NCBI GenBank assembly: GCA_013297585.1
Contig: JAAFHG010000176.1
Span: forward strand, 1-7,306
Source of the DNA: Chitinophagales bacterium
GTDB lineage: Bacteria; Bacteroidota; Bacteroidia; Chitinophagales; Chitinophagaceae
Direction of reading: 5' to 3'
DNA length: 7,306 nucleotides
Below are positions 1-5,486 of the stretch, piece by piece (the first letter of the stretch is position 1; the number at the start of each line of letters is the position of its first letter). The notes beneath the pieces were generated by a model. That model was not told the origin of the DNA. It was given only the letters and a program-made list of their open reading frames with translations, and did no database searches. The position numbers and the translations under genes are program-made.

Positions 1-128
1 AATGGATAAACAAGGTATGGCAAAATGATACGAACGCAGATTTTAAACATACCATGCAGTTAAATTGGCTTGCAAGCACTTGTACGAATTTGGCTTTTAT
101 TACTCACTTAATGATGCAACAACTTTGA
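1..128 (+). CDS. Probable UbiA-family prenyltransferase, C-terminal end only
   Basis: This is the 3' end of a gene that begins before the window. The frame whose first whole codon is at position 3 stays open to a TGA at 126-128 and gives about 41 residues. They include DFKHTMQLNWLASTCTNLAF, followed by a hydrophobic end and MMQQL. An F-K-x-T-M-x-x-N stretch running into the last membrane helix is how many Bacteroidota UbiA-family prenyltransferases end. That family moves an isoprenyl chain onto an aromatic or glycerol acceptor in the membrane. The catalytic Asp-rich motifs would lie upstream and cannot be seen. The stop overlaps the TTG start of the polyketide synthase by 4 bp (TTGA), so the two are probably one operon. 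The reading frame is well supported. The family assignment is from memory of a short C-terminal signature and could be wrong. Confidence 0.6.
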   Translation, partial: WINKVWQNDTNADFKHTMQLNWLASTCTNLAFITHLMMQQL

Positions 129-1213
129 CAAATATTGTTTCTATAGCAACGGCAGTACCTACTTACAAGCATCAGCAGGAAAGCATTTTGCATTTTATGC
201 AAGAGATGTATGGGCTAGATGCTGATGACAAACGCAAGCTTGCTTTTTTATACCACCAAAGTCATATTAACACAAGGTATTCTTGCGTGGCAGATTATGG
301 TGCACCAAAAGCAGATTGGACCTTTATACCACAAACAGAAAACATTGATTTTCCTTGCATTGATGTGCGCATGCAACGCTATCAGGCAGCAGCTTTGCCA
401 CTATCGGTAGATGCTATTAAACAATGTATTGATGGCATTATTACACCACAAGAGATTACGCATTTAATAACGGTAAGTTGCACAGGCATGAGTGCACCGG
501 GTTTAGACCTACAAGTGGCCGAAGCCATGCAATTGTCGCCCAATATTTTTCGTACTTCGGTAAACTTTATGGGTTGCTATGCTGCTATACATGGGCTTAA
601 ATTAGCCAAAATGATTTGCGATAGCAGTACCACCAAAGCCAATGTGGCAGTGGTTTGTACCGAATTGTGTACCCTACATTTTCAAAAAGGATTTACACCA
701 GATAATGCAGCGAGTAGCTTGTTATTTGCAGATGGTAGCGCAGCAGTGTTGCTGTCAAATACCATTAAAACAGACAAGAGTTTAACGCTACAAAACTTCT
801 ACTCACAAATTGCGTATCAGGGTAAAAAAGATATGGCTTGGGAAATAAGCAGTAGCGGCTTTTTAATGACACTAAGTGGCTATATACCACAACTGATAGA
901 ACATGATATTGAAGCTTTGCCACACAGTGCTTTACAGCAAAATGACTTAACAAAGGCAGATATTTCACACTGGTGTGTGCACCCGGGTGGTAGAAAAATT
1001 GTAGATGTAATAGAACAAAAATTACAGCTAGCAGCTAGCGACTTACAATATTCACGGCAAGTATTACGAGATTATGGCAACATGAGTAGCCCCACTATAT
1101 TATTTGTATTAAAAGCCATGATGGACGAACCAATAGCATCAGGCTCAAATATTTTTGGCGTGGCTTTTGGTCCTGGCCTTACCATGGAAACATTTACAGC
1201 AACTAAACAATGA
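125..1213 (+). CDS. Type III polyketide synthase (chalcone/alkylresorcinol synthase family)
   Basis: This enzyme extends an acyl-CoA primer with malonyl units and cyclises the chain to a resorcinol, pyrone or similar ring. The protein is 362 residues, normal for the family. The triad is visible: Cys151 in NFMGCYAAIHG, His286 in WCVHPGG and Asn319 in YGNMSSPT. Other family marks are SCTGMSAPGLD (118-128), LFADGSAA (200-207) and FGPG (348-351). By eye, Phe201 matches the first gatekeeper Phe of plant chalcone synthase, while Met248 sits where the second would be. This may fit a long acyl primer. I chose TTG at 125 because it gives the usual MTNIVSIATAVPTY opening and overlaps the upstream stop by 4 bp. 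The frame also opens at a TTG at 65, but those 20 extra residues lie over the upstream coding frame. The downstream methyltransferase overlaps by ATGA. The family is certain; primer and product are not. Confidence 0.93.
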   Translation: MTNIVSIATAVPTYKHQQESILHFMQEMYGLDADDKRKLAFLYHQSHINTRYSCVADYGAPKADWTFIPQTENIDFPCIDVRMQRYQAAALPLSVDAIKQCIDGIITPQEITHLITVSCTGMSAPGLDLQVAEAMQLSPNIFRTSVNFMGCYAAIHGLKLAKMICDSSTTKANVAVVCTELCTLHFQKGFTPDNAASSLLFADGSAAVLLSNTIKTDKSLTLQNFYSQIAYQGKKDMAWEISSSGFLMTLSGYIPQLIEHDIEALPHSALQQNDLTKADISHWCVHPGGRKIVDVIEQKLQLAASDLQYSRQVLRDYGNMSSPTILFVLKAMMDEPIASGSNIFGVAFGPGLTMETFTATKQ

Positions 1214-1902
1214 CATTTATTCAACGCTCATATCAGCCAGAATTACTAGATGCTGAGGACATTCCTTTTGCAGACATACAACGTAATATGCAAGAACTAA
1301 ACACCATTAATACATTACTTGGTGGGCATGCTATTACGGTAAAAGGCATTATACAATTAATAGGCAACCTGAAAGAAATTCATGTGTGCGAAATAGGCTG
1401 TGGTGGCGGTGATAATTTAATAGCTATTAATAAATATTGCCAGCAACACAACATCAAAGTGCATTTTGCTGGTATTGATATAAAGCAAGCCTGCATTGAT
1501 TTTGCAGCAACAAAAAAAGAACTGCAACTGAATACAGACTGGATTGTGAGCGATTACAAGCAAGTATATTTTGACAGCAAACCAGATATTATTTTCTCTA
1601 GCTTGTTCTGCCATCATTTTACCAATGAACAACTAATTGCACAATTACAATGGATGCAAGCGAATAGCAAAATAGGTTTCTTTATTAACGATTTACACAG
1701 AAACTCTATAGCGTATTGTGCTATAAAAATGATTACTCAAATTTTCTCAAGGAGTTACCTTGTAAAAAACGATGCACCACTAAGCGTAGCAAGAGGCTTC
1801 ACCAAACCAGAATGGGTTAATTTGTTTACAAAAGCTGGCATTAAAACATACAGGATCGCTTGGCAATGGGCGTTTCGATATTTAATTATATACAAACACT
1901 AA
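1210..1902 (+). CDS. Class I SAM-dependent methyltransferase, probably tailoring the polyketide
   Basis: The protein is 230 residues with a Rossmann-fold SAM-binding core. Motif I is VCEIGCGGGDNL (59-70), the acidic residue after strand 2 is Asp90 in FAGID, and the motif IV region is around DIIFSSLFCHHF (126-137). The end of the domain carries SVARGFTKPEW (192-202), a pattern seen in small-molecule methyltransferases of this type. No signal peptide or membrane span is evident, so it should act in the cytoplasm or at the membrane surface. Its ATG overlaps the polyketide synthase stop (ATGA), and its TAA is directly followed by the ATG of the FAD enzyme, which argues for coupled translation and one pathway. 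The likely substrate is the phenolic product of the synthase, at either oxygen or carbon; the sequence does not tell which. It is not obviously related to the membrane-type SrsB methyltransferase of the Streptomyces phenolic-lipid operon. Confidence 0.87.
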   Translation: MTFIQRSYQPELLDAEDIPFADIQRNMQELNTINTLLGGHAITVKGIIQLIGNLKEIHVCEIGCGGGDNLIAINKYCQQHNIKVHFAGIDIKQACIDFAATKKELQLNTDWIVSDYKQVYFDSKPDIIFSSLFCHHFTNEQLIAQLQWMQANSKIGFFINDLHRNSIAYCAIKMITQIFSRSYLVKNDAPLSVARGFTKPEWVNLFTKAGIKTYRIAWQWAFRYLIIYKH

Positions 1903-3042
1903 ATGCAGGCAATTACTAAATACGATGTAGCCATTATAGGAGGTGGCTTAGCAGGTTTAACGCTTGCGATACAATGCGCTAAAGCTGGCTTTGTAACTGC
2001 ATTGTACGAGAAAGAGAGTTATCCGTTTCACAAAGTATGTGGTGAGTATATTAGTCTTGAAAGCAAGGATTTTTTAAAAAGTGTGGGTGTAGATATTACC
2101 ACCTTGCAATTACCCATTATAAATACATTAAATATTACTGATAGCTATGGTAATTTGTACAATTTTAATTTACCACTAGGCGGTTTTGGCATTAGCAGAT
2201 TTATGCTAGATAACATGTTGTACAAACAAGCACAACAAGCTGGTGTACATATTTTTACCCAAACCAAGGTGCAAAATGTGGTGTTTAATAATCAGCAATT
2301 TGCCATAAGCACCAATAACCATCAGCATAAAGCAACCATTGCAGTAGGCAGTTTTGGTAAGCGTAGTAATATGGATGTAAAACTAAAACGCCCATTTATT
2401 GACCAAAAAAAAGGCAGTCTGCAAAATTTTATTGGCATTAAATATCACATCAAACACTCGCACCCTGTAGATACGATTGCATTGCATAATTTTAAAAATG
2501 GCTACTGTGGTATTTCTAAAATTGAAGGCGATAAATATTGTCTTTGTTACTTAACTACAGCCGATAATTTAAAAGCAAACAATGGTTCTATTAAACAAAT
2601 GGAAGCAGCCATTTTGCACAAAAACCCTAAGCTGAAAAACATACTAACCAATGCTGAATTTTTGTACGAAGAACCTATAGCGATATCGCAAATTAGCTTT
2701 AGCCCAAAAGCAACAGTAGAAAATCATCTGTTGATGATAGGTGATGCGGCTGGCCTTATTACGCCACTTTGTGGCAATGGTATGAGCATGGCTATGCACG
2801 CAAGCAAACTAGCTTTTAACCAAATAAAATCATATTTACAACAAGATATTTCTAGAAAAGACATGGAAGTAAATTACACCAACCAATGGAAAGCCCAGTT
2901 TGCTAAACGCTTATTGATTGGCCGTTTTGTTCAGCGCTTATTTGGCGGCAATACCTCTACCTATGTGTTCTTAAAAATGATGCAACACAACAAATGGCTT
3001 GCGAATACTTTAATTAAAGCCACACACGGCAAACCATTTTAA
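1903..3042 (+). CDS. FAD-dependent oxidoreductase (FixC/geranylgeranyl-reductase-like flavoprotein)
   Basis: The protein is 379 residues with the three usual marks of the PHBH/GGR flavoprotein superfamily. These are an N-terminal dinucleotide fold DVAIIGGGLAGLTLA (8-22) with Glu36 ending strand 2, a KVCGEYIS motif (44-51), and the second FAD motif IGDAAGLITPLCGNGMSMAM (279-298). Residues 148-155 (VGSFGKRS) fill the usual conserved GxxSxxR-type site. Relatives either hydroxylate phenols or reduce isoprenoid double bonds. Here it could oxidise the polyketide ring to a quinone, by analogy with SrsC, or saturate a prenyl chain, by analogy with geranylgeranyl reductases. The CGE motif slightly favours the second group, but the motif is shared. 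It starts immediately after the methyltransferase stop (TAAATG), with no gap. It is the last gene of the operon; no strong terminator hairpin follows it. Confidence 0.88.
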   Translation: MQAITKYDVAIIGGGLAGLTLAIQCAKAGFVTALYEKESYPFHKVCGEYISLESKDFLKSVGVDITTLQLPIINTLNITDSYGNLYNFNLPLGGFGISRFMLDNMLYKQAQQAGVHIFTQTKVQNVVFNNQQFAISTNNHQHKATIAVGSFGKRSNMDVKLKRPFIDQKKGSLQNFIGIKYHIKHSHPVDTIALHNFKNGYCGISKIEGDKYCLCYLTTADNLKANNGSIKQMEAAILHKNPKLKNILTNAEFLYEEPIAISQISFSPKATVENHLLMIGDAAGLITPLCGNGMSMAMHASKLAFNQIKSYLQQDISRKDMEVNYTNQWKAQFAKRLLIGRFVQRLFGGNTSTYVFLKMMQHNKWLANTLIKATHGKPF

Positions 3043-3092
3043 AGCCTACAACAATAGCTCTGTAAATTTTAAGCTAAATTTTATCTTGTAAA

Positions 3093-3100
3093 TAATTTTG
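3093..3100 (+). promoter_or_regulatory. Bacteroidota-type -7 box (TAATTTTG)
   Basis: TAATTTTG is an exact match to the Bacteroidota housekeeping -7 consensus TAnnTTTG. It lies 44 bp before the ATG of the small secreted protein, which would leave a leader of roughly 35-40 nt. The upstream -33 element is weak: only T-rich sequence (TTTTAAG near 3067-3073) is present, with no clear TTTG. It suggests that the small gene is transcribed separately from the operon ending at 3042. Confidence 0.45.
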
Positions 3101-3144
3101 TTATCAAAACATCTGTACATTAGTTGTCTAAAAACTTAAACAAC

Positions 3145-3423
3145 ATGAAAAAAGTTCTTGCCACATTGTTAGCCGTAGCTTGCTTTGCTACTGCATCTTT
3201 CGCTCAACCTAAAAAAACTGAAAAGGCTAAAGTAGAAGTTAAAAAAGAAGCTGCAGCACCAGTAAAAAAAGAGGCTACTAAACTTAAAGCCGATGGCACA
3301 CCAGACAAACGCTTTAAAGAAAATAAGGCAGCTACACCAGCCACACCAGCAGGCCCTACAAAAAAAGACGGTACGTTAGATATGCGCTACAAAGCCAATA
3401 AAGATGCAAAAAAGAAAGCATAG
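3145..3423 (+). CDS. Small secreted lysine-rich protein with two DGTxDxR repeats
   Basis: The protein is 92 residues and of unknown function. Residues 1-20 form a clear Sec signal peptide: MKK, a hydrophobic core, and probable cleavage after ASFA before Gln21. The mature part is almost all Lys, Ala, Pro, Thr and Asp, so it is strongly basic and probably unstructured in the periplasm. It contains two imperfect repeats 25 residues apart: KADGTPDKRFKENKAA (48-63) and KKDGTLDMRYKANKDA (73-88), sharing DGTxDxR(F/Y)KxNK. Similar short secreted proteins with this repeat occur in Bacteroidota as hypothetical proteins, as far as I recall. The ATG at 3145 is chosen over an in-frame TTG at 3124 because it starts directly at the signal peptide and fits the promoter box at 3093. 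The strong hairpin at 3447 ends the transcript. A structural, metal-binding or polyanion-binding role is possible but unsupported. Confidence 0.82.
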   Translation: MKKVLATLLAVACFATASFAQPKKTEKAKVEVKKEAAAPVKKEATKLKADGTPDKRFKENKAATPATPAGPTKKDGTLDMRYKANKDAKKKA

Positions 3424-3446
3424 TTTTCTACTAATGATATACTATA

Positions 3447-3483
3447 GCATAAAAAAACCGCAGAACCTGCGGTTTTTTTATGC
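3447..3483. terminator. Bidirectional intrinsic terminator, 17-bp perfect stem
   Basis: A perfect inverted repeat: GCAT, seven A, CCGCAG (3447-3463), a three-base AAC loop (3464-3466), then CTGCGG, seven T, ATGC (3467-3483). The GC core flanked by A and T runs gives a hairpin with a U tract on either strand. It sits between the small secreted protein (ends 3423, +) and the transglutaminase-like gene (ends 3500, -), so it should stop both convergent transcripts. Confidence 0.92.
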
Positions 3484-3499
3484 CCAAAAATTCATTATC

Positions 3500-4714
3500 T
3501 TATTTAGCTAATTGGCTAGGGCTGTATTCGTACACCACATCGTAAGTTTGATGTTTTAAGCTTGGTAATATTTGCCCAAGCCTTAAATCTTTTTGCTGAG
3601 GTGTAGGTTCACATACCCAATAATTATTGCCTTTGTATACAATTGGGTTTGCCATTTGCTTATCAAATTTTACGGCAATTGTTACGTGTTCAGGATAAGC
3701 CAACGCTATCATGGGCAGGTTGTAAATTTCTCTTACTAAAAAGAAGAAAAAAGCAGCTCTATCTTCACAATCGCTACCATCGTACAATAAGGTTTGCTCT
3801 GGCGACAATCTTTTTTCTTGGCCAAAAGCCACTTTATCTGGCTGAAACATAAAAGCATAACGTGTAAAGCGCATTAAATAATCAACACCTTGTTTTTGAT
3901 CGAATCCTTTTACAGCCTCTTTAAGCGAAGGAATTAAAGAGTTGTAAGTAATACTACTGATGGGAATATTAAAATAGCATTCATAATCAACCACAGGATA
4001 GTTAGCAAAAATTTGCTTAATCTCTTTATTTACCAATATTTTAAAATGAAAGTCTTTTTGTTGATAGTCAAACTGCACATCTTTAGTGGTATAGCTAGCA
4101 CCTTTAAAGTTGGGTAAACGATTTATTTTGTACGAGAACGCATTCACCGCTTCAGGTACGTCTATATTTATGTGTTCTGCTTTTTCTTTTTCAAAATCAA
4201 TATCGCCATAGTCGTGATAATTTAAGCACACATACTGTTTATCGCCTTTTAGGTGGTAGGGAATATTGTAAATAGGCTCATTGGTTTGTGCATACAGCAA
4301 TAGTTTGTTTGTATTGGTAACACTTACGCTTGTTGCGTAACCAGATTTGGCCAATAAAAACCATTTAAACAACGTGTATTGCTGATAATTGGCAGCCTTA
4401 GGGCTTACACCATTTGCCACTATACGAATGAGTTGATAATACAGCCAATCGTTTAATTGCTGCTGCTGCTTATAGGCTAGCATGGCCGCAAGCATAGGTT
4501 GATAGTTGCTGCTATTTAGTTGTGTATAAAAATCAGTAATAGCTGTGCTAGAAATTGGTGATTGTAAATGCCAATTTTTAGGAGTTATGATTTCAATAGA
4601 ATCACCGTAAAAATTAAAATATTGCTTGTTAGATATAGTTTGCCCTATTGCATTTGGTTGAGTGAAACACAATGCTATTAGGTAAACTAGCAATATATTA
4701 ATCCATCTTTTCAA
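3500..4714 (-). CDS. Exported transglutaminase-like domain protein
   Basis: The protein is 404 residues. Residues 1-25 look like a signal peptide: MKR, the hydrophobic INILLVYLIALCF, and a likely cut near IGQ25. A central region (about 30-290) is rich in beta-type patterns and has no motif I recognise. The C-terminal part fits the transglutaminase-like (papain-like) fold. Cys316 lies in YDGSDCEDRA followed by a hydrophobic helix, His343 in YPEHVTIAV, and the third triad position appears as Glu369 in NYWVCEPTP, where most relatives have Asp-Pro-Thr. It could be a periplasmic or cell-surface peptidase or crosslinking enzyme, or a non-catalytic relative. The start is a TTG. An in-frame TAG lies two codons upstream, and no ATG occurs before residue 74, so TTG is the only start that keeps the signal peptide. 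It stands alone, convergent with the small secreted protein, and no promoter box was found upstream. Confidence 0.8.
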   Translation of the reverse strand: MKRWINILLVYLIALCFTQPNAIGQTISNKQYFNFYGDSIEIITPKNWHLQSPISSTAITDFYTQLNSSNYQPMLAAMLAYKQQQQLNDWLYYQLIRIVANGVSPKAANYQQYTLFKWFLLAKSGYATSVSVTNTNKLLLYAQTNEPIYNIPYHLKGDKQYVCLNYHDYGDIDFEKEKAEHINIDVPEAVNAFSYKINRLPNFKGASYTTKDVQFDYQQKDFHFKILVNKEIKQIFANYPVVDYECYFNIPISSITYNSLIPSLKEAVKGFDQKQGVDYLMRFTRYAFMFQPDKVAFGQEKRLSPEQTLLYDGSDCEDRAAFFFFLVREIYNLPMIALAYPEHVTIAVKFDKQMANPIVYKGNNYWVCEPTPQQKDLRLGQILPSLKHQTYDVVYEYSPSQLAK

Positions 4715-4969
4715 TTTAGTCTAATTGTACCACCTAAAGGTAAGTACTAAAAATTAACAATTAAATAATATTGGGTACATTTCTACATTAATTTTTGTTA
4801 AAAAAAGCAATATGAAAAAATATTTTCTATTATCTAAGAGTAAAAGTTTAATTTAATATTATGACAACAAAAAAAACGTAGGTATAATTTGTTAAAAAAG
4901 CTACTGATACAACTGCACTTTTAGCTATTAAATCATCTATTTTTACAGCCAAATTACAATTGACACAAT
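4715..4969. other. Divergent AT-rich intergenic region, promoter sites not resolved
   Basis: These 255 bp separate the transglutaminase-like gene (-) from the small acidic protein gene (+), so both promoters should lie here. No exact TAnnTTTG box is seen on either strand. Two near matches on the + strand, TAATTTTTG (4789-4797) and TATAATTTG (4883-4891), each have one extra base in the spacer. Tiny frames such as ATG at 4812 (14 codons) show no sign of being genes. Confidence 0.4.
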
Positions 4970-5197
4970 ATGACTATTGAACATTTTAAGACACTTACCC
5001 ATGCAGAAAAACTATCTGAGATAAAATACCACGGTACTTTATTGGGTAGCTACGATAGACCAAATGAAGAAGGTGGCAGCAAGGTGCCAGGCGATATTTT
5101 TGAATTACACGACTTTTGGGTGTACTTAAGTGATGAAGAAGATGTGGTAATACCTACAAGACGAAATCCATTACCACCAGTAGAAGAAGAAGCTTAG
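4970..5197 (+). CDS. Small acidic hypothetical protein
   Basis: The protein is 75 residues of unknown function. The N-terminal part (TIEHFKTLTHAEKLSEIKYH) looks helical and amphipathic. It is followed by GTLLGSYDRP, a Gly-rich turn, an aromatic segment FELHDFWVYLS (46-56), an acidic patch DEEDVV, and an acidic Pro-rich tail ending PVEEEA. There is no signal peptide, membrane span or Cys, so it should be cytoplasmic. The layout (short helix, then GT-L, then a tyrosine/phenylalanine-rich strand) resembles small cytoplasmic proteins often seen in Chitinophagaceae, but I cannot name a family. It has an ATG start, stands alone between divergent and convergent neighbours, and is followed by a hairpin terminator 25 bp past the stop. 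A self-contained transcription unit of this kind supports a real gene. Confidence 0.72.
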   Translation: MTIEHFKTLTHAEKLSEIKYHGTLLGSYDRPNEEGGSKVPGDIFELHDFWVYLSDEEDVVIPTRRNPLPPVEEEA

Positions 5198-5222
5198 TAT
5201 CAAATAGTTATAACAAATTAAT

Positions 5223-5260
5223 AAAGCATTTAAACATCTTGTTTAGGTGCTTTTCTTTTA
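5223..5260 (+). terminator. Hairpin terminator after the small acidic protein gene
   Basis: AAAGCATTTAAAC (5223-5235) pairs with GTTTAGGTGCTTT (5241-5253) across a five-base ATCTT loop, making 13 pairs of which two are G-U on the + transcript. A T-rich run (TTTTCTTTT, 5251-5259) overlaps and follows it. The site fits a rho-independent terminator for the + gene ending at 5197. It also overlaps the last codons of the facing 33-residue frame. Confidence 0.62.
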
Positions 5261-5331
5261 TAGAAAAAAATGATGACCATTGCAACGAACATTACCAAGG
5301 TAAACCAGTTGATTACAGTTTGTATAGTCAT
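5230..5331 (-). CDS. Candidate 33-residue single-span membrane microprotein
   Basis: A short frame on the minus strand, ATG at 5331-5329 and TAA at 5232-5230, encodes 33 residues. The first eight are polar (MTIQTVIN), then comes a hydrophobic run from Trp9 to Tyr24 with no charged residue (WFTLVMFVAMVIIFFY), then a basic tail KRKAPKQDV. This is the textbook layout of a one-helix inner-membrane protein with its C-terminus in the cytoplasm by the positive-inside rule. Such small proteins often act as accessory subunits of membrane complexes, but no partner is visible nearby. It lies 155 bp downstream of the receptor gene on the same strand and could be read from that transcript or from a weak box at 5451-5444. 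A chance frame in AT-rich DNA cannot be excluded; the sharp charge pattern argues against it. Confidence 0.5.
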   Translation of the reverse strand: MTIQTVINWFTLVMFVAMVIIFFYKRKAPKQDV

Positions 5332-5363
5332 TGATAAAGAATTTAAGCAGTAAGATAAGCCAT

Positions 5364-5387
5364 AATTATGCCGTTACGCAATTATGC
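5364..5387. repeat. Short direct and inverted repeat upstream of the microprotein
   Basis: AATTATGC occurs twice (5364-5371 and 5380-5387), 16 bp apart. CATAATT (5361-5367) can also pair with AATTATG (5380-5386) around a 12-base loop. It lies between the receptor stop and the microprotein start, so it could be an operator or leader structure. The repeats are short and AT-rich, so chance is a real alternative. Confidence 0.25.
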
Positions 5388-5443
5388 TAACTATTATTGT
5401 AAAAACTTACCGTTTACTTAACAAAACAAATACATACTGATAC

Positions 5444-5451
5444 CAAATTTA
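5444..5451 (-). promoter_or_regulatory. Possible -7 box (TAAATTTG) for the microprotein
   Basis: Read on the minus strand, 5451-5444 is TAAATTTG, an exact TAnnTTTG match. A TTTTG (5470-5466) lies 14 bp upstream, closer than the usual spacing to a -33 element. It would leave a leader of about 105 nt before the ATG at 5331 and would start just after the receptor stop codon at 5487. In AT-rich sequence this may be chance. Confidence 0.25.
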
Positions 5452-5486
5452 AGCTACTGTTTTTGCAAAAAAAATTCTGTAACTCC

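Noticed and set aside
65..124. In-frame N-terminal extension of the polyketide synthase
   Set aside because: It starts at TTG, lies over the end of the upstream gene in another frame, and does not resemble a type III PKS N-terminus.
1025..1040. AGCTAGC tandem repeat
   Set aside because: It lies in the polyketide synthase coding sequence, is only two units long, and is explained by Leu-Ala-Ala-Ser codons.
3062..3083. Two copies of TAAATTTTA after the FAD enzyme gene
   Set aside because: Short AT-only repeats with no GC stem; they do not form a convincing terminator or operator.
3124..3144. Upstream TTG start for the small secreted protein
   Set aside because: It would place polar residues before a complete signal peptide; the ATG at 3145 fits better.
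4812..4881. Tiny frames (14 and 6 codons) in the divergent intergenic region
   Set aside because: Too short, of no clear composition, and expected by chance in AT-rich sequence.
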